From a virus, in the IMG/VR virus record IMGVR_UViG_3300008448_000472, positions 1 to 28,096 of that record: 28,096 nucleotides of DNA, one strand, 5' to 3'. The position numbers and the translations under genes are program-made. Each line of letters starts with the position of its first letter. The first letter of the stretch is position 1. The notes under the pieces were generated by a model. It searched no databases. It saw only the letters and a program-made list of their open reading frames with translations, and was not told the DNA's origin. This document shows, piece by piece, positions 10,701 through 16,787 of this stretch.

Positions 10701-12588
10701 TTCTACCCCCATTAGGACCTCTCTCACAAGCAGGAAGGTCCGACACTCTAAAACCTTCTTTATTTGACGTTCTCCAAGCCAAGTTTTCAATACTAAACAT
10801 GTATTTGGTAACGTTTTTCTCAACTGCAGTTGGATTAACGTTGTTACTTGTCGGAACAATATTCAAATTATATGTTGAAGTTATTACAGAATTAACAAAT
10901 TGATAGATACTACCTTTTTGTTTCTGTAAATTTTCATAATTAATATATGGTTTGTCCTTAGCAAACACCCTACAATATTCTCTACCCGCTTCCGTTCCCG
11001 ACGCATTAGTGTAAGATATCACCCTAGAACCCTTAGTTAATTCCTTATACCCATCACTAAATACTTTAGATACTTGGTCAATTGCGTTACCAACGTGGTT
11101 AAGTCTCTTAGCACCATCGGGTTGTGAATCTATTAACCTTTGAGTATCATCTAAAATACTACCCGGTCTAAATTCATAATTAGTTGATTTACCCGCATTG
11201 AATTTATCACTAATACTATTAAATGTTGGGTTATTTGTGGTATAATCACCACCAGGTGCTACATTTTTACCCGCATTTTTACTATATTTCGGTGATACCC
11301 ATGTGAACCCTCCTTGAATACCCCCCGCATCCTCATAAGATTTACCCGCAAAACCGTTTTGGATTTGTATATTATTTTCATAATTATTACCCAATACTTC
11401 AGGTCCATATACAGGAGCATTAACTTCTCTACCCGTTTCATCTTTTGGTATAGCACCCGGAGGTGATGTTAAAGATCCCGGATCTTGATCCTTTGAACCA
11501 ACATAAAAGTTTCCTTTAGTTAAGTTTGATAAATTAAACGAAAATATACCACCTACGGCATCATCACTAAACGCGGGTCTAAACTTGTTTTGTTCAATGT
11601 TAGATTGTAGTTGGAATTTTTGACCCGATCCTGTATTTTTTAAGAATAAATCCGACGGTGTTCTACCTCTTGACCCTCTCGTTCCAAACGCCCCCGCAAC
11701 CGCAGCACCAACAACCGTTTGTTGTGTTCTACCAAGGTTGTTCTGTGTCATATCCTCATCAAAATAATCACCCGGTATCGGTGATACAGGATAGTAAGTT
11801 CCTGCAATTCTGTTAAGAATATCCGCCATTTTACCAATAGCGTTTGACGGAACAGTAATTGTCCAATCTTTTGATACTATAGGTCTTTTACCCGCCAAAA
11901 CTTGAGCCACCTCAAATGGATCTCTAAGTGACTCTAAGAATGTAAGTCTTCCGATTGTTTCGGTTCTAACATTTTGATCAACCCTCGCCTTTAAATTAGC
12001 CTTTAACGCAACCCCAATATCAAACCTTCTTGGTTCAGAATCCAAAGATAATGTACCATCCGACCCTTGTGGATTACTTGAAAGTAAAACCGCATATGGT
12101 GAATATAATGAGGGTCTAAAACTAGGTGGACCCCAATACGGTGCCAAAACACCTTTAGACCTTTGTATTAAACCAATATTATACGGATTTTGAAAACCTC
12201 CGGGAGGTCCGTATTGGTTGATAATTGACGATGCTTTTTGATAGGATATACTATAATTCTCAATAGCATCGATATATGGGGGAAATGGTCCATATTCCCC
12301 CTTATTAGGTCCCGAACTTACAACATTATTATAATTTATAGTTTTATTAAAACCACCATTAGGACCAAATTCATTAATCTTATATAAATTATCAGAAAAA
12401 GGACTGTTATCTATTAAAACATCAGGAGAATCAATTACACTATAATCCTGTAATTCGGTTGGGTATGTAACCGCACCACTTGGTGGTGTATATACGCCTG
12501 GTTTTCTGTAAGGTTTAAGATTCCTTACAATTAAACTTTTTCTAATGATCTCGGTTGCATTAAACGATAACGGACTAGTTCCCATCAA
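7774..12588 (-). CDS. Large baseplate/tube-initiator-like protein with OmpA-like domain
   Basis: A 1604-residue multidomain protein. The N-terminal ~130 residues carry Gly/Pro/Asn-rich repeats (NEFGPNGGFN, NQYGPPGGFQN). Around residues 625-690 there is a tube-like domain ('RIMWFPPYGLTFSEDS' and 'GRPEPVYTYKNTSRSGQLSFKIVVDHPS') that recalls gp48/gp54 and injection-system tube proteins. Residues about 829-918 form an OmpA-type domain: ITLIGSAS, then NVDLSKRRIDSV (equivalent of NxxLSxxRA), then GSARGEQ. A proline-rich linker (about 975-1005, APPPPQ) leads to a second barrel (about 1105-1185) with FNFIGGSG and ALSFNYYANTEMYD. The OmpA Asp of the usual GHTD motif is replaced (GSAS), so peptidoglycan binding is uncertain. 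It heads a coupled unit with the gp53-like and hub genes. I infer that it forms the tube/baseplate junction; the exact T4 counterpart is not certain. Confidence 0.7.
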   Translation of the reverse strand: MMGTSPLSFNATEIIRKSLIVRNLKPYRKPGVYTPPSGAVTYPTELQDYSVIDSPDVLIDNSPFSDNLYKINEFGPNGGFNKTINYNNVVSSGPNKGEYGPFPPYIDAIENYSISYQKASSIINQYGPPGGFQNPYNIGLIQRSKGVLAPYWGPPSFRPSLYSPYAVLLSSNPQGSDGTLSLDSEPRRFDIGVALKANLKARVDQNVRTETIGRLTFLESLRDPFEVAQVLAGKRPIVSKDWTITVPSNAIGKMADILNRIAGTYYPVSPIPGDYFDEDMTQNNLGRTQQTVVGAAVAGAFGTRGSRGRTPSDLFLKNTGSGQKFQLQSNIEQNKFRPAFSDDAVGGIFSFNLSNLTKGNFYVGSKDQDPGSLTSPPGAIPKDETGREVNAPVYGPEVLGNNYENNIQIQNGFAGKSYEDAGGIQGGFTWVSPKYSKNAGKNVAPGGDYTTNNPTFNSISDKFNAGKSTNYEFRPGSILDDTQRLIDSQPDGAKRLNHVGNAIDQVSKVFSDGYKELTKGSRVISYTNASGTEAGREYCRVFAKDKPYINYENLQKQKGSIYQFVNSVITSTYNLNIVPTSNNVNPTAVEKNVTKYMFSIENLAWRTSNKEGFRVSDLPACERGPNGGRIMWFPPYGLTFSEDSRPSFNENTFIGRPEPVYTYKNTSRSGQLSFKIVVDHPSILNLIVNKVLANTDRETADNIVDSFFAGCKEYDLYELAQTYNTIPASDLVYFQSIVNTTTPQNPATQESTQPINQSQPAPIIPQQTKPSELNWDKFKNLGFYFYNDYPDPNTRLTQTTSAYDVEYNFLLSKETTFIEVASRNNTQTEMQNFFDDIVIDNFTTVGNKLVPEIKKVLDDGTAKSITITLIGSASAPATISYNVDLSKRRIDSVKDYFQNVLGSYIDSGRLKIDSGSARGEQESSATLYSFNKGTKSQGYNCTDLDTKNIPYNKIFSVQASACRRVAIKDIKYVPGDIPQAPPPPQISAVPPKQEQTTGQLPLEAPKPVTTTTIQQKIKNDVSKRIVRSLLSECNYFDILKSTDPVVFDSIKDKIKYFNPTFHSMTPEGLNSRLTFLNQCVRPGDTIPTIGLDGKPVTDVATNTAFGAPPVLVLRIGDFYNTKIIPTNLSFKFENFDLNPEGIGMQPMICDVTLSFNFIGGSGLKEPIEKLQNALSFNYYANTEMYDERAEKTEDREQFNQQFIGALGLTETETTTSVSQATPVSTSLGGATIGEIKSTTTSAATSGTSTVVYGNISYTKVFDGFVTQSKNYYNGVYNFLNDTLKNYNYGVLQNVTNVLKYNTGKFNQYTSPQDVNLFGSPVNIQSRYVSFFSQLQSKINNGSLSQISTLEQNRNVKNSVVRDLKQNYINYVSGYAPTFLTKLTTSIQSLNTLEQDYVFTIDKLNYVLTERDGFIEKGEPKLYKITGSTLSVMTTDLTTIGTYCNQFITTLTDGDYPPYVTQSFKFDSEIFPVTKFGFTTPESKLEYMLMSGVYINDYTNFMSAITNGITDPISLTIINDEFGKVKSVFESAYNTELSIVDDNKNTINKDILNVVGINVGVDRTCSYTTDFTPSSDDKTRLSKLFNSNNDADTDNPYNLKKKFKL

Positions 12589-12602
12589 TAATTCATTTTA
12601 AT

Positions 12603-12609
12603 ATAAATA
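12603..12609 (-). promoter_or_regulatory. TATTTAT late-promoter candidate before the 1604-aa gene
   Basis: The coding strand reads CTATTTATATTAAAATG; the motif ends 14 bases before the ATG at 12588 and lies in the 38-base gap after the tape-measure stop codon. Confidence 0.45.
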
Positions 12610-12626
12610 GATTAGTAGCTATTTTT

Positions 12627-14366
12627 TTATTGACCCGGCGCGTTATAAACATCAGGTTCTTTTAATACTGCTTTAACTGCGTTTGAAAATTGTAAATTTT
12701 TAGCATCTATTTGACCAACAACTCTATTATCTTGCATAATATCCACCCTACCCGTTAATTGGACAGTAACGGGATCAACTCTAACAGTTTCCGGTTTCTT
12801 AGTTTCTTTAATACCTAATTGTTCTATAAGATCACTAACAATACTTCCAACCGCAGGAACAACAATATTTTCTTTAGAAATTTGTGTTTGAAATGTGGAT
12901 GCAAAATCAATTGAGGATATTCTGTCAATACTTTTACTAAAGTTTTCAGAAAAATCAACAATAAAGTCGTTAAGAGTTGTTCCAAACTTATCGTTAAACC
13001 CTTCAAGGTCACCCTTAACTAAATCCTTTATTGCATCAACACCACCGGTTTCAAATCTATCTACTAATTGTCGTTGATCTCCGGGACGAAATGCCTGTCT
13101 AACACCTTCAGTAACAATTCTTTGACCTCCTCTTTGTATTTCAATAAGATCTTGGAACACTTTACTACTAGCAATCCCCGACACTCCGAAACCAACTTTA
13201 ATCGCTGTCAAATTATTGTTCATCATTTGTTGTGTTGATAATTGTTCCGCAGCAAAATCCTCTAAGGTTTTGGCACTTGTTGTTTGTGCTTTTATCTTTT
13301 CTAAATCACCTTGTTGTAGTTGTGAAACCAATCTATCTTGACCATCAACTTTAACCGTAAAACCTCCTTTAATCTTATCAAAATTAGCAACACCCGACAA
13401 AAACATTTTTGTTTCTTCGTCAATTCCGGCAACTTTTAATTCTTTTGATACTTCATTAAGTTGAGCCCTTGCCTTAGCCATTTTAACCATGTTATCATAA
13501 CTAAGTCCCGTTTCTTCGGAAATTTTCATTAAATCTCGTCTAGCAGCTGGAGGTATCTCAAATTTACCGGTTTCTTTATTCAAAAAACCCATTCTTTCAA
13601 CCACACCACCAATAGCTTCTTGTAGTCCTTCAGTGTCTTCTTGTGCCAAATACATCAACCTAAACGGATCTGCTAAATCACCAACAGCAACCCCTAATCG
13701 TTGAAATGTATTTACCGCACTAATAGCACCTTCAGGGTCAAATACTTTTGACGCAAAATTAAATACGTCGGACATATCAATCTTTAGTAAAGCCGCTTTT
13801 GCCGCCATCCTTGCCAAACCATCAACACCCGTTTGAAATCCAAATTTATTAGCATTTGATAAATTATCACTAACTTGTTGAAATACTTGATTTGTATTTG
13901 CTCCGAATTTTCTAGCTTCAGATAATATGGTTAATGTGTTTTCACCAAAATTATTCATGGATTCACCAAAGTCAGCAAATTTTACAAAACTTTGTGTAAT
14001 GGATTGAATACCTAAACCGGTTGCTGTCGCTGCCGCTTGGATCTCAACCATATTTTTAGCACCAACAACAAAACTATATTCAAGTTCAGAGGCGATATTA
14101 GAAATTATGTCAGCCGCTTTTTGTGTTAAATTAGCAACATCGGTACCTTGGTCAATAACCAAAGCCAAATCTTTAGATGCGTCGGCAATAGTTTTGGAAA
14201 CCTCTCTATAAGTTTCCCTATTGGCAGTCATGTTCTTTTGAACGGACAGAGATTGCTCATCAAGATTTTCACGAAATTCCTGCAGATTTGCAAAAAATTG
14301 TTTGGTAAGAATGTCGGCCAATCCTTGTCCATATTTATTTAAATCGTCAAAAATATTTTGTGCCAT
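12627..14366 (-). CDS. Tape measure protein, gp29-like
   Basis: A 579-residue, largely helical protein, close in length to T4 gp29 (590 aa). Residues 1-100 are amphipathic helices; residues 100-260 contain Ala/Gly-rich helical stretches (AAATATGLGIQSITQSF, AARMAAKAALL-type) of the kind found in tape measures, and the C-terminal ~60 residues are more beta-like. Tape measure proteins fill the tail tube, set its length and leave during DNA injection; at about 0.15 nm per residue this would give a tail of roughly T4 length. The gene lies directly after the tube and chaperone genes, the standard place. It has its own TATTTAT motif. No transmembrane hairpin stands out beyond the Ala-rich helices. 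Family assignment rests on length, composition and synteny. Confidence 0.75.
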   Translation of the reverse strand: MAQNIFDDLNKYGQGLADILTKQFFANLQEFRENLDEQSLSVQKNMTANRETYREVSKTIADASKDLALVIDQGTDVANLTQKAADIISNIASELEYSFVVGAKNMVEIQAAATATGLGIQSITQSFVKFADFGESMNNFGENTLTILSEARKFGANTNQVFQQVSDNLSNANKFGFQTGVDGLARMAAKAALLKIDMSDVFNFASKVFDPEGAISAVNTFQRLGVAVGDLADPFRLMYLAQEDTEGLQEAIGGVVERMGFLNKETGKFEIPPAARRDLMKISEETGLSYDNMVKMAKARAQLNEVSKELKVAGIDEETKMFLSGVANFDKIKGGFTVKVDGQDRLVSQLQQGDLEKIKAQTTSAKTLEDFAAEQLSTQQMMNNNLTAIKVGFGVSGIASSKVFQDLIEIQRGGQRIVTEGVRQAFRPGDQRQLVDRFETGGVDAIKDLVKGDLEGFNDKFGTTLNDFIVDFSENFSKSIDRISSIDFASTFQTQISKENIVVPAVGSIVSDLIEQLGIKETKKPETVRVDPVTVQLTGRVDIMQDNRVVGQIDAKNLQFSNAVKAVLKEPDVYNAPGQ

Positions 14367-14380
14367 AAACTTTATTTACA

Positions 14381-14387
14381 ATAAATA
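14381..14387 (-). promoter_or_regulatory. TATTTAT late-promoter candidate before the tape measure gene
   Basis: The coding strand reads CAATATTTATTGTAAAT; the motif ends 14 bases before the ATG at 14366 and lies just after the stop codon of the frameshift extension (14392-14394). Confidence 0.45.
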
Positions 14388-14391
14388 TTGA

Positions 14392-14577
14392 TTAGTTAGT
14401 TTTGGGTGTTAAATCCGTGACCAACTTGTTCATCAAATATTTCCTAAAATAAGTGGGCATACGATAAAAATCTCCATAAGAAACATGTAGATGCTTCGCC
14501 AAATAATAAAATTCGTCAGATAATACTCTGTTATAATCAGAAGAAAGGGCGAAAAAACTCTGCCCCAAAGGCGATAT
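14392..14577 (-). CDS. Out-of-frame C-terminal extension of the tail chaperone (recoded)
   Basis: After the gp26-like gene the minus strand keeps a second open frame, +1 (equivalently -2) relative to the first, from 14577 down to a TAA at 14392-14394. It overlaps the end of the first frame by 41 bases. From the proposed slip point it encodes about 52 residues, with an aromatic helix (EFYYLAKHLHVSYGDFYRMP) followed by TYFRKYLM and a polar end. That pattern resembles the short T-type extensions of phage tail assembly chaperones. The only ATG inside it leaves 22 codons and has no start signal, so independent translation is unlikely. The fusion would be about 295 residues. A one-base sequencing error is the main alternative. 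Confidence 0.65.
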   Translation of the reverse strand: MSPLGQSFFALSSDYNRVLSDEFYYLAKHLHVSYGDFYRMPTYFRKYLMNKLVTDLTPKTN

Positions 14578-15280
14578 TCAAATCTACCTTTTTTCCGGAT
14601 GGGGCGATAACTGTTTTCACAAGATCCAATCTTGGTTCATTTTCATTAATGAATTTTTTAATGTATTTAGAATCCATAATAGGCATAGATTCAATAAACT
14701 TAATAATATTTTCAGGGCTAGTATCATCATTAATACTAATAATTGACTTAGCCAATCTTGTAGTCACCGTAGGTGCTTTACCCACAGGATACATCGCATT
14801 CATTCTATCCAACTCTGTCATATCACCCAATGTCAATGGTTTTAATTTTACCTTCACTTCACTTCTTGGTAAAGTTGTGGTCCATGTCCCATCCTCATTA
14901 GGTAATTGATTTGTTCGTTTAATATTTAACTCATCTAACATCACATTACCCTTAAACTCATTACCAGTCTCGGGGTCAATTAATTTGAATGTGTATTCGG
15001 GACCAAACGATGTGTTCCTTAAAAAGATAAGAATAGCTTCAATATCACCATTTAACAAATCTTCGGGTCTAATTCCCGGTTCATATAATTTTGATCTAAT
15101 TAGTGTTGTTACTATGGAATCGGAAGGTGCCGACATAATTGTGTTTTCATCCGAAGCGGTCAAATATCCCACTTTCACAGATTCCTTTTTATTTTTATAA
15201 AAAATTCCTCTTGATGGTAAAGGCACCACATCATGTGGTAAATTAAAATCAATTTGTCCGTATTGTGTTGCGTCTTGCAT
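14537..15280 (-). CDS. gp26-like baseplate hub / tail assembly chaperone protein
   Basis: A 247-residue protein with the hallmarks of the T4 baseplate-protein family that includes gp26: an N-terminal 'LPSRGIFYKN' segment (about residues 21-30), then 'VGYLTASDENTIMS', a helical 'LIRSKLYEPGIRPEDLLNGDIEAILIFLRNTSFG' region and a domain with paired beta strands ('TFKLIDPETGNEF'). In T4, gp26 takes part in hub assembly. Here the gene lies between the tube and tape measure genes, the place of tail assembly chaperones in other phages, and its end overlaps an out-of-frame extension, another chaperone trait. The ATG follows directly on the T-run of a terminator, with no leader motif, so it probably depends on read-through from the tube gene. 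The product is therefore likely made in smaller amounts than the tube protein. Confidence 0.75.
   Translation of the reverse strand: MQDATQYGQIDFNLPHDVVPLPSRGIFYKNKKESVKVGYLTASDENTIMSAPSDSIVTTLIRSKLYEPGIRPEDLLNGDIEAILIFLRNTSFGPEYTFKLIDPETGNEFKGNVMLDELNIKRTNQLPNEDGTWTTTLPRSEVKVKLKPLTLGDMTELDRMNAMYPVGKAPTVTTRLAKSIISINDDTSPENIIKFIESMPIMDSKYIKKFINENEPRLDLVKTVIAPSGKKVDLNIAFGAEFFRPFF
14551..14557 (-). other. Candidate programmed frameshift site UUUUUUC
   Basis: In the message the zero frame reads GAG UUU UUU CGC CCU UUC UUC UGA. A tRNA-Phe on the second UUU can re-pair perfectly with UUC one base downstream (+1), or with UUU two bases back (-2). The next zero-frame codon, CGC, is likely to be infrequent in this AT-rich genome, and the UGA stop lies four codons later. 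Either slip leads into the open frame ending at 14392. Confidence 0.55.
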
Positions 15281-15310
15281 AAAAAAACCGTAGAGTTTGG
15301 CTCTACGGTT
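15281..15310 (-). terminator. Intrinsic terminator after the tail tube gene
   Basis: A perfect 10-bp inverted repeat (15286-15295 and 15301-15310) with a 5-base loop reads on the minus strand AACCGTAGAG-CCAAA-CTCTACGGTT and runs into seven T residues at 15281-15287. It begins 33 bases after the tube stop codon. The T-run abuts the ATG of the gp26-like gene, so the hairpin also forms the 5' end of any message for that gene. It would set a high tube to low chaperone ratio. Confidence 0.88.
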
Positions 15311-15342
15311 AAATATAGTGTAGTAATATTTTTAGTAAATAA

Positions 15343-15831
15343 TTAATATACCAAGATACAACGATCCATACGTAATGAACAAGATAGAGTCGCTAACTTA
15401 TCATCACTATATGATGCTTGTGACCAAGATACATCAGTCAAGAAAGTATTTTCAAGTATCCACTTTTCAACAACAACACCCGTTGGATCTAACATCTCTA
15501 AGTCAATGTTTTTCTTATAACCCGCAGCATAACCCATACGACCTGTTACAGATTCAGCGTGCAAACGAACCCACTCCATTAATGCCTGTGTTGCCGATGG
15601 CCCAATAGGATCCACAAAATCAACTTTAATCGGGTCCCAATTGAATCTACCCGCAACGAATGTACTTGTATTTAAGAACGGTATTTCTGTACTACCTATT
15701 TTTATTGCCGGTCTTCCCGAACTCTGAACATACCATTCGTTAATACCCAATGAAGAAGGGAATCTTAATATAAATCGGTTATTCCTTTTGGGTTCATAAG
15801 GAATAGGCATTTTCATTAACAAATCAGCCAT
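15343..15831 (-). CDS. Tail tube protein, gp19-like
   Basis: A 162-residue protein, matching T4 gp19 (163 aa) in size and pattern: 'PYEPKRNNRFILRFP' (about residues 11-25), 'INEWYVQSSGRPAIKI', 'FNWDPIKVDFVDPIGPSATQALMEW', and the C-terminal 'LTDVSWSQASYSDDKLATLSCSLRMDRC' strand pair. Six-fold rings of this protein stack to form the inner DNA conduit of the tail. The gene has its own upstream TATTTAT motif and a terminator directly after it, so it appears to be a single-gene, high-output unit, as needed for a protein present in more than a hundred copies. It sits downstream of the sheath gene but is separated from it by the HAD-like gene. Identification is confident. Confidence 0.92.
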   Translation of the reverse strand: MADLLMKMPIPYEPKRNNRFILRFPSSLGINEWYVQSSGRPAIKIGSTEIPFLNTSTFVAGRFNWDPIKVDFVDPIGPSATQALMEWVRLHAESVTGRMGYAAGYKKNIDLEMLDPTGVVVEKWILENTFLTDVSWSQASYSDDKLATLSCSLRMDRCILVY

Positions 15832-15864
15832 ATCTTTAAATTTTAATCTTTTTTAGTTTTATAT

Positions 15865-15871
15865 ATAAATA
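15865..15871 (-). promoter_or_regulatory. TATTTAT late-promoter candidate before the tail tube gene
   Basis: The coding strand reads GAGTATTTATATATAAAAC; the motif ends 33 bases before the ATG at 15831, the longest leader in the set. An imperfectly placed inverted repeat (15875-15882 with 15902-15909, GTCAAAAA/TTTTTGAC) lies just upstream in the 92-base intergenic gap. Confidence 0.45.
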
Positions 15872-15923
15872 CTCGTCAAAAAGTTTTTCTATTTACTTTT
15901 TTTTTTGACAAACTATTCTCATA

Positions 15924-16784
15924 TTAATATTTCTTTTTTATACCTCCGGTCGTTGAATAAGTTGTTAAATCAACTCCTTCGGGTTTATTTTTTTCAAAAT
16001 GAGTTTTCATTTTTTCAACGTTTCTAATATCATCATCTGAAAATCCAATCATAGGTATGAACTTATTAGCAATCTTTTCTTTCATGAAAGCTCTTTTATG
16101 AATTTTCTTAGCAATTTTTTTAACGTGATCAATAAAATCATTCATAGCATCAATTTTACCCTCTTCGGGGTTTGAAGCACTTCCCGAACCATAACTAACT
16201 GGTGAAAATTGACACATATCTAAATATTCACGAATAATTTCATCATCCGACATATCTTCCATATCATCAATAGATCTGTAATTTCTTAGATTTTTAATCA
16301 AAAGTTTTTTATTAATACCATTGTGATTTGATACTATCATATTATATACCGATTCTTTCAGAGTATCGGGTTTGTGACCTCTAGCCGTTATAATAGCAAA
16401 CACCGAACCACCATTAATCGCTTCAATAAAATCATCCCAAGCCGGACCAGTATCGGCAACCATTGAATCAATCAAAAAATCCTTATCACCTTCAGTTCTA
16501 AAGTTTCTAAATGGGTCATCTGCAAATCCTACAATAGTTCTACCTTTATATTTAAAGGGTTCTTTACCAATCTCTGTTCGGTACTCAGCAAAATCCTCCG
16601 TTCCCATAGGTACTTCATCCCCATCCTCATCTTCTAACATGATTTTGGTCGGCATATAAAGTAAATTATCATCCCAATCAAAAGCATAATACTTCATGTC
16701 AGGAGTTCCTTTGTCACCAATCCCCTCGTTAATGTATGAGGGAATTAGTGATTTTAGGATTCTATTTTTTAATAGATCTTTCAT
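15924..16784 (-). CDS. HAD-superfamily hydrolase-like protein
   Basis: A 286-residue protein with all four HAD motifs: motif I at FDWDDN (Asp36 and Asp38), motif II Thr133 in IITARG, motif III probably Lys210, and motif IV GFSDDD (Asp250/Asp251). An inserted acidic segment after motif I (EDEDGDE, about 51-57) and a helical cap occupy the middle. HAD enzymes form an aspartyl intermediate and usually remove phosphate; the substrate cannot be read from the sequence. It starts three bases after the sheath stop codon and is coupled to it, an unusual place for an enzyme. Residues 1-20 form an amphipathic basic helix ending in I-N-E before Gly21, which looks like a T4-type prohead-protease site, so capsid targeting is possible. 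Enzyme class confident; role unknown. Confidence 0.85.
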   Translation of the reverse strand: MKDLLKNRILKSLIPSYINEGIGDKGTPDMKYYAFDWDDNLLYMPTKIMLEDEDGDEVPMGTEDFAEYRTEIGKEPFKYKGRTIVGFADDPFRNFRTEGDKDFLIDSMVADTGPAWDDFIEAINGGSVFAIITARGHKPDTLKESVYNMIVSNHNGINKKLLIKNLRNYRSIDDMEDMSDDEIIREYLDMCQFSPVSYGSGSASNPEEGKIDAMNDFIDHVKKIAKKIHKRAFMKEKIANKFIPMIGFSDDDIRNVEKMKTHFEKNKPEGVDLTTYSTTGGIKKKY

Positions 16785-16787
16785 TTA

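Noticed and set aside
14392-14460. Independent 22-codon gene starting at the internal ATG in the chaperone extension
   Set aside because: It would discard the conserved-looking helix before it and has no leader motif; translation by frameshifting explains the whole open frame.
15875-15909. GTCAAAAA/TTTTTGAC inverted repeat as a terminator after the HAD gene
   Set aside because: The stem is AT-rich with a 19-base loop and is not followed by a proper T-run on the minus strand.
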